This document shows positions 25,543-33,673 of a DNA stretch of 64,000 nucleotides, one piece after another. Location of the stretch: the NCBI GenBank assembly GCA_963809795.1, contig CAWELN010000014.1, positions 186,001 to 250,000 on the forward strand. Reading direction: 5' to 3'. The position numbers and the translations under genes are program-made. Source of the DNA: DASUAS01 sp963809795 (GTDB lineage: Bacteria; Actinomycetota; Acidimicrobiia; IMCC26256; DASPTH01). Position 1 is the stretch's first letter. Every line of letters starts with the position of its first letter. The notes beneath the pieces are model-generated. The model saw only the letters and a program-made list of their open reading frames with translations, had not been told where the DNA came from and did no database searches.

Positions 25543-25656
25543 GATGCAGCGGAGCCGTGCCCGGAGGGCGGGACGGCGGAGCGGAATCGACCGTTGAACA
25601 TGAGATGCAGCGGAGCCGTGCCCGGAGGGCGGGACGGCGGAGCGGAATCGACCGTT
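25538..25656. repeat. two tandem copies of a 58-bp sequence (period 61) at the acyl-CoA dehydrogenase stop
   Basis: Copy 1 (25538-25595) and copy 2 (25599-25656) are identical over 58 bp. Copy 1 contains the TGA stop of the acyl-CoA dehydrogenase. Each copy holds a small hairpin (GCCC-GGA-GGGC). The second copy ends 1 nt before the ribosome site of the next gene. Confidence 0.95.
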
Positions 25657-25667
25657 AGAGGGGACGC

Positions 25668-26579
25668 ATGAAGGTCCGCATCGGGTACGGGATCGGCACG
25701 CAGGGGCTCGCCGACGGCGGGGCACGCTTCGCGGAGCTGATCGACGCGCTGGAGTCGCTCGGGTTCGACTCCATCTGGTGCTCCGAACGCGCCACGGGGC
25801 CGATCCCCGAGCCGATGGTGTCGCTCGCGTTCGCCGCCGGGCGCACGAAGAAGCTGAAGCTGGGGACGAGCGTGCAGGTGCTGCCCGGTCGCAACCCGGT
25901 GCTGTTGGCGAAGCAGTGGTCCAGCCTCGACGTGCTGTCCGGCGGCCGGGCGCTCCCCGCGTTCGGCCTCGGCGTGGTCGAGCCCCACGAGCAGCAGGCG
26001 TTCGGGGTCACCCGTGAGGAGCGCGCCCCGTGGTTCGAGGAGGCGTTGCCGCTGCTGCGCCGCCTCTGGACCGAGGACGTCGTCGACCACGACGGGCCCC
26101 GCTTCCACTACGAGGGCGTGTCGATCGGCACGCGCCCGGTGCAGCAGCCGCTCGACGTGTGGCTCGGTGGACGGGCGCGCCGCGAGCTGCGCCGGGTCGG
26201 TGAGCTCGCCGACGGCTGGCTGCCGAGCTTCTGCACACCCGCGCAGGTCGCCGAGGGACGGGCCGCGGTCGAGGAGGCCGCCGCCGCCGCGGGCCGCGAG
26301 ATCGACGACGAGCACTACGGCGCCATGGTGTTCTACGGGCGCACCGAGGTGCCGGAGCCGTACGCGAGCATGGTCGGGGCGCGCCTGGGCTTCGATCCCG
26401 GCGAGGTGATCGCGGTGGGGTTGCCGGCGCTGCGCGATCGGTTGGAGGAGTTCCTCGCGGTCGGCTTCTCCAAGCTGGTGCTGGTGCCGGTGCAGGAAGC
26501 GGAGTCGTGGCGAGCCGAGGTCGAGCAGCTGGCGGAAGGGCTCCTCGACCTCCAGGGCACCCGCTCCTTCACCCGCTGA
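25668..26579 (+). CDS. LLM-class (luciferase-like, F420-dependent type) oxidoreductase
   Basis: The 303-residue protein has the TIM-barrel layout of the bacterial-luciferase family: ELIDALESLGFDSIWCSE, MVSLAFAAGRTKKLKLGTSVQVLPGRNPVLLAKQWSSLDVLSGGR and a C-terminal substrate-loop region. In actinobacteria this class generally uses coenzyme F420, which I infer rather than see. AGAGGGG directly after the tandem repeat is its ribosome site. Its position behind an acyl-CoA dehydrogenase suggests lipid or terpenoid breakdown but does not prove it. Confidence 0.88.
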   Translation: MKVRIGYGIGTQGLADGGARFAELIDALESLGFDSIWCSERATGPIPEPMVSLAFAAGRTKKLKLGTSVQVLPGRNPVLLAKQWSSLDVLSGGRALPAFGLGVVEPHEQQAFGVTREERAPWFEEALPLLRRLWTEDVVDHDGPRFHYEGVSIGTRPVQQPLDVWLGGRARRELRRVGELADGWLPSFCTPAQVAEGRAAVEEAAAAAGREIDDEHYGAMVFYGRTEVPEPYASMVGARLGFDPGEVIAVGLPALRDRLEEFLAVGFSKLVLVPVQEAESWRAEVEQLAEGLLDLQGTRSFTR

Positions 26580-26630
26580 GGTCGACCGGGGTCGAGGTGC
26601 GTCGCGCGATGGGCGGTGTAGACCGGCGCG

Positions 26631-26978
26631 ATGGACGACATCGTGCGGGGACGTCTCCGGGACGCGGCACAAGCTCCGGCGACGGGTGAGACGACCGAGG
26701 TGCTGGCCTCGGCCGGTACCGCGGTGGTCGAGCAGATCCTCAGCGGACGCCTCGACGCCCCGGTCGACTACCTCGGCACCGCGGACGAGTGGCTGGTGGT
26801 GGTGGCGGGCGGCGCGGAGCTGGAGGTCGCGGGAACACCGGTCGCGTTGACACCGGGCGACTGGCTGCTGCTGCGGGCGGGGACGCCCCACCGGCTGACC
26901 GCGACCCGGCCGGGGACCAGCTGGATCACGGTGACCGCACCGGTGGCACCCGCCCGGCCGACCGGGCCGGACGGGTGA
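26631..26978 (+). CDS. small cupin-domain protein
   Basis: The 115-residue protein has the cupin core: EWLVVVAGGAELEVAG followed by LTPGDWLLLRAGTPHRL, where the last His is the main metal ligand still visible. The first cupin motif (G-X5-HXH) is degenerate: the region TADEWLVVVAGG lacks the HXH pair, so metal binding is doubtful. Function unknown. Confidence 0.75.
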   Translation: MDDIVRGRLRDAAQAPATGETTEVLASAGTAVVEQILSGRLDAPVDYLGTADEWLVVVAGGAELEVAGTPVALTPGDWLLLRAGTPHRLTATRPGTSWITVTAPVAPARPTGPDG

Positions 26979-26996
26979 CCTACCGTCCCGACGGGC

Positions 26997-27227
26997 TCAC
27001 ATGTTCGGGCAATTCGCCTGCGCGTTCCCGGTTCCCGTACCCCCTTGCGGGGTCGTGGTCGCCGAGGACCCGTTCGACGTCGAGCTCGACCCCGAGCCCG
27101 AACCCGAGCTGCTCGAGGAGGAACCCGAGGTGTCGCTCGTCTGCGCGTGAGCGACCATCGTTCCACCGCCGATCAACGCGCCGGTGAGTCCCACTGTGAG
27201 TACGCCGGTTCGCATCCATTTCTGCAT
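26997..27227 (-). CDS. small secreted Ser/Gly/Thr-rich protein
   Basis: A 76-residue protein: a signal peptide (MQKWMRTGVLTVGLTGALIGGGTMVAHA) followed by about 48 residues that are nearly all Ser, Gly, Thr and Asn, with a single Cys near the C-terminus (ANCPNM). AAGGAGG lies 8 nt before the chosen ATG, an almost perfect ribosome site and much stronger than most in this window, which supports real, efficient translation. A second ATG 6 nt upstream is too close to that site. Function unknown; a cell-surface or exported low-complexity protein is likely. Confidence 0.7.
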   Translation of the reverse strand: MQKWMRTGVLTVGLTGALIGGGTMVAHAQTSDTSGSSSSSSGSGSGSSSTSNGSSATTTPQGGTGTGNAQANCPNM

Positions 27228-27384
27228 GTGCATCACCTCCTTCAACGTCCGAGTGCGTGCGCTCACGCAACACGGCCGGCGCTGTGAGCCCTCTGAAACC
27301 GTGCAAGAGCCACGTAAGAATCTCGGGTCCGCTCGCAGCGGGTGCTCAGCGGCTGCACAGGCTGCGACTGCAACGCTCGACACC

Positions 27385-28449
27385 ATGTCTGCCGTCCGCC
27401 GCCGATCGCTCGCGCTCGCGCTCGTCGTCGCCGTGACGACCGGCGGGAGCGCGCTCGTCGCGCCGCTCGTGCGCGCCGGGGCCGCGACGAACACGGTCGC
27501 GATCGGCGCGGGGCTGCACGGTCCGCGTGGTCTCGTCGCGACGGTCTACGCGCGGTCGCTGAAGAAGATCTCGGCGCTCGCGGTGGACGCGCAGGGCCGC
27601 ATCTGGGCCGCGACCGCGCAGGCGACTGACACGAACACCGATGCGATCTACCTCGTGAGCGCGGCGGGTACGACACCGCAGAAGGTGGTGACCGATGTGC
27701 ACACGCCGCTCGGCCTGCTCTGGACGGGCGACACGCTGTACGTCGCGCAGTCGTCCGGTGTGCTCGCGCTGCGCGGGTTCGACGGCACCCAGTTCACGAG
27801 CCGCACCTCGGTGCTGACCGTGCCGAGCGGCACCGGCGAGGTGAATGGCATCGCGCAGGGCACCGACGGCCGCCTCTACCTCGGCATCTCGGCGCCGTGC
27901 GACGACTGCAGCCCGACCGCGACGTGGTCGGCGTCGGTCCTCTCGTTCCTCCCCGACGGCAGCGACGTGCAGGTGGTGGCCGACCACATCCGCGCCGCGG
28001 TCGGACTCGCGTTCTGGCCCGGGACCGATGACCTCTTCGTGACCATGAACCAACGCGACGACCTCGGCGCCAAGACCCCAGGGGACTGGTTGGCGCTGGT
28101 GAAGTCCGGGCAGTCATGGGGGTTTCCGGCGTGCTACGGGCAGCACGCGGCCGCGTGCGACGGGGTGGCCGCCCCGATCGCGGTGCTCGCCAAGCACGCG
28201 GCCGTCAGCGGCGTGGCGATCGTCACCGGCCAGCTCGGGACGACGGTCGGCACCGGCGCAGTCGTCGCCGAGTGGGCGACCGGCCACGTGAAGCTGGTGC
28301 GGGTGACGCGCTCGGCGGCCGGCTACCGCGGCCGGACCACGTCCTTCCTCACCGGGTTCGCCAACCCGGTGCCCGTGCTCGTCGACGGGACCGGCGCGCT
28401 GTACGTGGGTGATTGGACCAGCGGTCGGCTCTACCGGATCACCGGCTGA
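27385..28449 (+). CDS. secreted beta-propeller protein (glucose/sorbosone dehydrogenase or NHL-like)
   Basis: The 354-residue protein has an N-terminal signal peptide (RRRSLALALVVAVTTGGSALVAPLV) and a repetitive fold: ISALAVDAQGRIWAAT, GLLWTGDTLYVAQ, VNGIAQGTDGRLYLGISAPCDDC, AVGLAFWPGTDDLFVTMNQRDDLG, ALYVGDWTSGRLYRITG. The NQRDDLG region resembles soluble glucose/sorbosone dehydrogenases, but I cannot confirm PQQ or calcium ligands. Four cysteines (two as CDDC) may form disulfides. It overlaps the convergent monooxygenase-type gene by 11 bp. Confidence 0.78.
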   Translation: MSAVRRRSLALALVVAVTTGGSALVAPLVRAGAATNTVAIGAGLHGPRGLVATVYARSLKKISALAVDAQGRIWAATAQATDTNTDAIYLVSAAGTTPQKVVTDVHTPLGLLWTGDTLYVAQSSGVLALRGFDGTQFTSRTSVLTVPSGTGEVNGIAQGTDGRLYLGISAPCDDCSPTATWSASVLSFLPDGSDVQVVADHIRAAVGLAFWPGTDDLFVTMNQRDDLGAKTPGDWLALVKSGQSWGFPACYGQHAAACDGVAAPIAVLAKHAAVSGVAIVTGQLGTTVGTGAVVAEWATGHVKLVRVTRSAAGYRGRTTSFLTGFANPVPVLVDGTGALYVGDWTSGRLYRITG

Positions 28450-28765
28450 CCCGCATCTCCCCCATCTCGTTCCAGCCGTCCTGGTCGACGACCTGGCTCA
28501 CGATCCGGGGTGTCTCGAGCAGCGCCTGCGGCATCGTGGCGATGGCGGCGGCGAAGTGGGCGCTCTCCACGTGCACGCGTCCGGCGTCGCCGTCCCGGAA
28601 CGCCTCCACGAGCACGAACTCGTTCGGCACCTCGAGGCTGCGCGACCAGTCGAACCACAGGTTGCCGGGCTCGGCGCGCGTCGCCTCGCTGAACGGCGTC
28701 ACGAGGTCGACCCACCGGTCGACCCACTCCGGCTTCACCAGGAACTTCACGACGATGAAGATCAC
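28439..28765 (-). CDS. antibiotic biosynthesis monooxygenase (ABM) domain protein
   Basis: A 108-residue single-domain protein of the dimeric alpha-beta barrel type: MIFIVVKFLVKPEWVDRWVDLVTPFSEATRAEPGNLWFDWSRSLEVPNEFVLVEAFRD, followed by the AHFAAAIATMPQALLETPRIV helix. Members are small oxygenases or quinone-modifying enzymes, including YgiN-type quinol monooxygenases. The GTG start follows TAGGAT by 6 nt on this strand. Its 3' end overlaps the propeller gene. Confidence 0.85.
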   Translation of the reverse strand: MIFIVVKFLVKPEWVDRWVDLVTPFSEATRAEPGNLWFDWSRSLEVPNEFVLVEAFRDGDAGRVHVESAHFAAAIATMPQALLETPRIVSQVVDQDGWNEMGEMRVSR

Positions 28766-28785
28766 CGGTCGATCCTACGCGGGAC

Positions 28786-29553
28786 TCACCGAGCCGATCG
28801 GTGCCGCGGTACCGGCTCCCCGATGCCATGAGCCCCGACGGTGCCGACCGTCAACGCGCGCGCGGCGAACTCGTCGGCGAGGCCGGGCAACGCGTCGAGC
28901 GCCGAGTGCCACGACCCGGGATACGAGGTGCAGTCGGAGTCGTGGAGCAGCACGGTGCCACCGTCGACGTAGCGGCGGGTGACGTCGGCGACGACCGACG
29001 CGGGCGTGGCCTCGCGTCGCCAGTCGCGACCCCAGGTGGTCCAGAGTACGGTCGTCATCCCGAGCCGTCGCGCGGCGCGCAACGACGCGTACGACGAGAT
29101 GCCGAACGGAGGGCGGAACCAGCAGGGCTCGACTCCGGTCGCGCGGGTGATGGTCTCGTGCGCGCGCGCGATGTCGTCGGCCGCGTGGCGCGGGGTGCGC
29201 CGGAGCATGTTCCCGTGGACGTCGCCGTGCACCCCGATCTCGTGCCCGGCGTCGGCGACGGCACGCGCCAGCCCCGGGTCGCGACGCGTCATCTCACCGA
29301 GCATGAAGAACGTCGCGTGCCATCCGAGATCGGCGAGCGTGTCGAGGAACTGCGGGGTCGACGCCGCGTCCGGCCCGTCGTCGAAGGTGAGCGCGACGTG
29401 ACCGCGCCGTCCCATCCCCACCAGCGCGGGCGTGAAGCGCACGCCGATCGGGGATACGCCGCCCAGCGCCGGCGCGGTGTGCAGGACCGCCAGCGCGCCC
29501 GCTCCCGCCAGCCCGGCTGCCCCGACGTACTTCAGCGGGCGCCCGAGGTTCAG
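28786..29553 (-). CDS. polysaccharide deacetylase (NodB-type), apparently starting at CTG
   Basis: The 255-residue protein begins with a membrane/signal segment (YVGAAGLAGAGALAVLH) and then a complete NodB domain: ALTFDDGPD (metal Asp and base), GHEIGVHGDVHGN (the two metal-binding His), RPPFGISSY and VLWTTWGRDW, and the C-terminal LLHDSD. Such enzymes remove acetyl groups from cell-wall or exported polysaccharide. No ATG, GTG or TTG fits: the frame's hydrophobic start is reached only from a CTG that overlaps the preceding stop as CTGA with GGGGAG 5 nt upstream. A downstream GTG would lose the membrane segment. Confidence 0.85.
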   Translation of the reverse strand: MNLGRPLKYVGAAGLAGAGALAVLHTAPALGGVSPIGVRFTPALVGMGRRGHVALTFDDGPDAASTPQFLDTLADLGWHATFFMLGEMTRRDPGLARAVADAGHEIGVHGDVHGNMLRRTPRHAADDIARAHETITRATGVEPCWFRPPFGISSYASLRAARRLGMTTVLWTTWGRDWRREATPASVVADVTRRYVDGGTVLLHDSDCTSYPGSWHSALDALPGLADEFAARALTVGTVGAHGIGEPVPRHRSAR

Positions 29554-31316
29554 CGCAGCTCCCCGAGCGGCGCGGCGCGCAGGCCGGAGCGCTCGAACTG
29601 CGCCTGGAGGTCGGCGACCGCGACCTCCATGGCCGTGGGGTCGCGGTCGCGACCGTCGAGCACATAGACCTTGCCCGACTCGAGCCGCGTCGGCAGGCTC
29701 TCCGGGCGGACGGTGTGGTTCGCCTGCACCAGCTTCTGCTTCTGGCGGTGCGAGTAGTACTGGTCGAACGCATCGAGGCGGCGACCGGGGCAGAACTCGC
29801 GCGCCGGCTGGCCCGCCTCCTGGGCGATCAGCTTGCCGGCCTTCGACACGTCGTTGTGGGCGCGGTTCCAGCGCAGGAACGAGCCCTTCCCCCAGCCGCC
29901 GTTGGCGATGTCGACGCCCCGGTCGGCGAGCATCTCCAGCTCGACCGAGCGGTGCGTCGCGGCGCGGGCGTCGACGACCACCGACACGCCCAGGGTCTGG
30001 ATCTCGTCGAGCAGCACACCGTCGGTGAGCTCGGTGTGGTCGAGGCGGACGCCGACGTAGGCGGTGTCGGGGACGTTCTTCGGCGGCCTGGCGACGCCGA
30101 CGCCGATGGCGGACACCGCCTGTGCACCGAGCGTCAACCCGGCGTACAGCACGAGCACGGTGACCGCCGCGATCATCGCGGTGCGCCGTCCGCGCGGCGC
30201 ACGCAGCGCGACGACCCGGCCCTTGCGGTCGACCAGGTGCTCCGTCTGCGCGAGCTCCTCGACGTCGTCGGCGGGATCGGCGACGAACAGGAGGCGCGCG
30301 GTGTCGACGAGCACGTCGCGCTCCGGGCCCGGACGGGTGACCTCGCGCAGGATCTCGTGCAGCTCGTCCTCGTCGCGCGCGTAGCAATTGACCCCGGCGC
30401 GGGCCATCATCTCCGCGTTGTCCTTGCCGTGCCCGGCGATCGGCTTGAAGGTGATCACCGGCAGCCCGACCGCGAACGCCTCCATGCAGGTGAGGCCGCC
30501 TGCGTTCTCGACCAGGGCGTCGGACGCGGACATGAGCGCCGGCATCTGGTCGGTCCACCCGATCACGGTGCCGAAGCCCCGCATCTCGAGCTCGGCCCGG
30601 AGGTTGTCGTCGCGCCCGCACACGGTGATGGGGTGGAACTCGCCGCTTCCGCCGATGGCCTCGACGGTGGCGACGACGTCGCCCACGCCCCACGAGCCGG
30701 CGACGACGAGCACGGCGCGGTCGTCGGGCGAGAGGCCGAGGTTGCTGCGCACGGCCTCGCGGTCGTAGCTCGCCTCCCGGAAGCGCTCGCTCACCAGCGG
30801 CCCGCGGGCCCGGGCGTCCTTGCCGCCGCGCGACTCGGCGGCGGCCGCCGAGATCTCGCTCACCGCCAGGTGGCGGTCGATCCCACGGTGCACCCACAAG
30901 GAGTGGACCGCGAAGTCGGTGAGGAAGGTGACCACCGGGACGCGGAGCTGCTTCTTGCGCCGCATACGTCCGAGGACGAGGGAGGCGAGCGGATAGACGG
31001 AGACGACCGCATCGGGACGGAAGTCCTTGATCGCCCGTTTGAGCTTGCGCCGGGTGAGGCAGGTGTCGAGCATCACCGCGGGCGCACGGAGCAGCGGCGC
31101 CATCTTGTAGCTGAGCTCGTAGCTCCACGGCGCCATGCGCAGTTGCACCTGGTAGAACCAGCGCAGCAGCGGCCCGATGTGGAACGCGACCGCGTCGAGG
31201 AAGTCGATGACCTCGACCCGGTGCCCCGACGCCTCGAGTCGCCGGCGGAGCTCCTTGGCCGCGCCATCATGGCCCGCGCCCATGGACGCGGAGACAATGA
31301 GGATGCTCCGGCGCAC
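29550..31316 (-). CDS. MGDG-synthase-like glycosyltransferase with C-terminal membrane segment and degenerate deacetylase-like domain
   Basis: The 588-residue protein has an N-terminal MGDG-synthase-type domain (SASMGAGHDGAAKELRRRLEASG, FLTDFAVHSLW) and a GT28-type nucleotide-sugar domain (IGWTDQMPALMSASDALVENAGGLTCMEAFAVGLPVITFKPI), up to about residue 370. After a membrane segment (MIAAVTVLVLYAGLTLGAQ) the last 190 residues keep the outline of a NodB deacetylase (VGVRLDHTELTDG, RGVDIANGGWGKG) but lack its metal ligands. It probably glycosylates a lipid or lipid-linked acceptor. The next gene encodes an intact deacetylase, so the two likely act together. GTG start follows TAGTCT by 8 nt. Confidence 0.82.
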   Translation of the reverse strand: MRRSILIVSASMGAGHDGAAKELRRRLEASGHRVEVIDFLDAVAFHIGPLLRWFYQVQLRMAPWSYELSYKMAPLLRAPAVMLDTCLTRRKLKRAIKDFRPDAVVSVYPLASLVLGRMRRKKQLRVPVVTFLTDFAVHSLWVHRGIDRHLAVSEISAAAAESRGGKDARARGPLVSERFREASYDREAVRSNLGLSPDDRAVLVVAGSWGVGDVVATVEAIGGSGEFHPITVCGRDDNLRAELEMRGFGTVIGWTDQMPALMSASDALVENAGGLTCMEAFAVGLPVITFKPIAGHGKDNAEMMARAGVNCYARDEDELHEILREVTRPGPERDVLVDTARLLFVADPADDVEELAQTEHLVDRKGRVVALRAPRGRRTAMIAAVTVLVLYAGLTLGAQAVSAIGVGVARPPKNVPDTAYVGVRLDHTELTDGVLLDEIQTLGVSVVVDARAATHRSVELEMLADRGVDIANGGWGKGSFLRWNRAHNDVSKAGKLIAQEAGQPAREFCPGRRLDAFDQYYSHRQKQKLVQANHTVRPESLPTRLESGKVYVLDGRDRDPTAMEVAVADLQAQFERSGLRAAPLGELR

Positions 31317-31324
31317 GGGACGAG

Positions 31325-31334
31325 AGACTACCGT
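31325..31334. promoter_or_regulatory. overlapping divergent -10 boxes sharing two bases
   Basis: TAGTCT on the minus strand (31330-31325) and TACCGT on the plus strand (31329-31334) share the TA pair at 31329-31330. Each is 8-9 nt before a start codon (GTG 31316 and ATG 31344). The genes lie only 27 bp apart, so RNA polymerase could not occupy both promoters at once. Confidence 0.55.
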
Positions 31335-31343
31335 CCAGCGGGC

Positions 31344-32258
31344 ATGGCGGCCGTGTTGCTGGCGCTCGGAGCGGCCCTCGCCTACGCCGCGGCGTCGGTC
31401 CTGCAACAGCGTGAGGCCCAGCGGGACACGGGTCCGGACGGGCACGGAACCGTCGACGGGGGCGTCCGTCTGGTGCTGCGACTGGCCCGGAGGCCGGTAT
31501 GGCTGGCCGGCCTGGCCGCCGACGGGCTCGGCTACGGGCTGCAGGCCCTGGCGCTGGGGGTCGGTGAGCTCCTCGTGGTCCAGCCGGTCATCACCAGCGG
31601 CATCCTGTTCGCCCTGCCCCTCAGCGCGTGGTGGGCGGGGCGGCGGCTCGGTCGGGCCGAGTTCGCGTGGGCGTGCATCCTCGCCATCGGCCTCACCGTC
31701 TTCGTCCTCCTGGCCGGCACCGACGGCGGGCGCGACTTCGCCTCCACCCGCGCGTGGCTGGCGTGCGGCGCGATCGCGACACCGGTGCTGATCGCGTGCA
31801 TCGTCGTCGCTTCCCGGTCGGTGGGCACGCGGCGCGCGGTCCTGTTCGCGTTCACGGCCGGCGCCGTGTTCGGCCTGACCGCCGCGCTGACGAAGTCGAC
31901 GGTCGTACTGCTCGACCACCACGGCTTCGGAGCATTGGAGCACTGGGAGCCGTACGCGCTCGTCGTGCTCGGGGCATCGGGGTTCGTCGTGAACCAGCGC
32001 GCGTTCCAGGCCGGCTCGCTCACCGCGTCCCTGCCCACGTTGACCGTCGTGGAGCCCGTCGTCGCCGCCATCGTCGGCGTCACCATGCTGCACGAGACGG
32101 TGCCGACCGACGGCGTCGTCGAGTGGCTGGCGGTCGCGCTCTCGGTCGTCGCGATGGTCGTCGCCACGGTGGTGCTCTCCCGATCGGCGGCCCGCTACGA
32201 CGTCATCCACGAGCACGAGCTCGCCGATGTCCTGACCCGCACCCGACGCGGGAACTGA
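31344..32258 (+). CDS. DMT/EamA-type multi-span membrane protein
   Basis: The 304-residue protein has about nine or ten hydrophobic segments and two EamA-like halves, with an early LGAALAYAAASVLQQREA and a late TASLPTLTVVEPVVAAIVGVTMLHETV, the hallmark of this drug/metabolite transporter superfamily. The region is typical of the actinobacterial DMT branch (similar to magnesium-transporter NIPA-like proteins). Substrate unknown. Divergent from the glycosyltransferase, so a link to envelope-lipid handling is possible but unproven. Confidence 0.85.
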   Translation: MAAVLLALGAALAYAAASVLQQREAQRDTGPDGHGTVDGGVRLVLRLARRPVWLAGLAADGLGYGLQALALGVGELLVVQPVITSGILFALPLSAWWAGRRLGRAEFAWACILAIGLTVFVLLAGTDGGRDFASTRAWLACGAIATPVLIACIVVASRSVGTRRAVLFAFTAGAVFGLTAALTKSTVVLLDHHGFGALEHWEPYALVVLGASGFVVNQRAFQAGSLTASLPTLTVVEPVVAAIVGVTMLHETVPTDGVVEWLAVALSVVAMVVATVVLSRSAARYDVIHEHELADVLTRTRRGN

Positions 32259-32284
32259 GCGCACGCGTCACGCGCGCGTCCGGC

Positions 32285-33010
32285 TCAGAGCCCGGGCAGC
32301 AGCGGGGGCAAAGAGATCGGCGGCAGCGACACCGGCGGCAACGAGATCGGTGGGACGGTGACCCCCGGCAACGAGATGGGTGGCGGGGTGACCGGCGGCA
32401 ACGAGATCGGAGGGACGGTCAAGGGCGGCAACGACACGGGCGGCGCGGTGACCGGCGGCGGGGTGACCGGCGGCAGCGTGGTCGTCGGGACGCCGACGCC
32501 GCCGACACCGGGCAACGTCGTGGTGGTGGCCGGGTTCGGGATGCCCGCGCCGGAGCTCGATCCCGACGAGCCGGAACCCGACGAGCCCGCGTGGCCACCG
32601 GAGCCCGCGCCCGAGGCGCCCGGCGTCGACCCGTTGGGCGTACCGCCCGAGGGGCCGTTTCCACCAGTGCCGCCGTCGGCCGGGCCCGAGCCGGCGCCGC
32701 CGTTCGGGTGGGGCAGGTCGATGCCGAGGTGCGACACGACGGAGGCCACGCCGCGCTGCACCGGGTCGGGCAGGGCACCCGCCGCGGCCAGACCGCTCAT
32801 CGCGACGAAGCCGGCGACGAGCGCCGCCACGAGGTAGCGCAGGCGGAGTCGCGGACGGCGGACGACGGGCACCACGACCGCACCGCGGTCGTCGTCGGCG
32901 GTACCGGTCCATCCCGCGTCCATGCGTGCGGCGAGCGCGCGGCTCGGCGCGGGCGCCGGGACGGCGGCGTACCGGTCGACGAGGAGCTCGAGCACTTGGG
33001 CGTCGTTCAT
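32285..33010 (-). CDS. membrane protein with proline-rich repeat tail, partner of the adjacent ECF sigma factor
   Basis: The 241-residue protein has a cytoplasmic N-terminus (about 60 residues), one membrane segment (YLVAALVAGFVAMSGLAAAG), a short conserved stretch PDPVQRGVASVVSHLGIDLP, a Gly/Ser-rich linker and a C-terminal tail of about 60 residues built from repeats of the form PPxSLPP/PPVTPPP. The ATG overlaps the sigma stop as ATGA, so the pair is coupled. Similar arrangements put an anti-sigma or sensor protein after the sigma gene; the repeat tail may span or bind the cell wall. Confidence 0.75.
   Translation of the reverse strand: MNDAQVLELLVDRYAAVPAPAPSRALAARMDAGWTGTADDDRGAVVVPVVRRPRLRLRYLVAALVAGFVAMSGLAAAGALPDPVQRGVASVVSHLGIDLPHPNGGAGSGPADGGTGGNGPSGGTPNGSTPGASGAGSGGHAGSSGSGSSGSSSGAGIPNPATTTTLPGVGGVGVPTTTLPPVTPPPVTAPPVSLPPLTVPPISLPPVTPPPISLPGVTVPPISLPPVSLPPISLPPLLPGL
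32288..32510. repeat. short imperfect tandem repeats coding the PPxSLPP tail
   Basis: About fifteen imperfect units of 12-15 bp, often containing GGCGGCAACGAGATCGG or GGGACGGTGAC on the plus strand, encode the proline-rich tail read from the minus strand. Such repeats can change copy number by slippage. Confidence 0.8.
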
Positions 33011-33645
33011 GCGAGCACCTCCTCGCAACGTCGTCGGAGCGACGCGAGGGCGCGGTGTTGCAGGGCCTTGACCGCACCCACCCGCTTGCCCAGGATCTGG
33101 GCGACCTGTTCGAGGGGCAGGTCGGCGGTGACGCGGAGCGCGAGCACGGCGCGCTGGTCGGGCGGCAACGACTGGAGCATCGAGTCGGCCCATTCCGAAC
33201 CGACGTTGGCGAGCGCCTCGCGTTCGACGTCACCTGCGGGGACCGAGTCGACCAGCGGCGCGAGCGCGACCGTCTTCGGACGACGCTGACGTCGGCGGGC
33301 GTCGTCGACGAGGATCCGGTAGGCGATGGTGAAGAGCCAGGAGCGGAACTGCATCTCGTCGCCGGAGAACTGCTCCAACCGGTCGAACACCCGGAGGAAG
33401 ACCTCGCTGGTCAGGTCCTCCGGCTCCCCGGCGCCCTGCGCGCGCAGGTAGCCGAACACGCGCCCGGCGTAGCTGTCGTAGAGCCACCGACAGGCCCACG
33501 GCGCGCCCTCCAACGCGCCGGCGAGCGCCGGTTCGAACGCGACGGCGACGCCGGGCTCGGGAGTCCGGCGGGAAGCCACCCTCCCGAGATCGGCGTCGGT
33601 GGTCGACCGCTTGAGATCAGGGCGCACCAGCGTCGGTGCGTTCAC
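33007..33645 (-). CDS. ECF-type RNA polymerase sigma factor
   Basis: The 212-residue protein has region 2 (WLYDSYAGRVFGYLRAQGAGEPEDLTSEVFLRVFDRLEQF, about 54-94, with FRSWLFTIAYRILVDDARRR) and region 4 (LPPDQRAVLALRVTADLPLEQVAQILGKRVGAVKALQHRALASLRR), the normal ECF plan. It is followed by an overlapping gene for a membrane protein with a proline-repeat tail, its likely regulator, and preceded by a chaplin-like surface protein that could be a target. Envelope stress is therefore a reasonable guess for its signal. Confidence 0.92.
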   Translation of the reverse strand: MNAPTLVRPDLKRSTTDADLGRVASRRTPEPGVAVAFEPALAGALEGAPWACRWLYDSYAGRVFGYLRAQGAGEPEDLTSEVFLRVFDRLEQFSGDEMQFRSWLFTIAYRILVDDARRRQRRPKTVALAPLVDSVPAGDVEREALANVGSEWADSMLQSLPPDQRAVLALRVTADLPLEQVAQILGKRVGAVKALQHRALASLRRRCEEVLA

Positions 33646-33673
33646 TCCGCCAGCCCTGCGCCGACTTCAGCAC

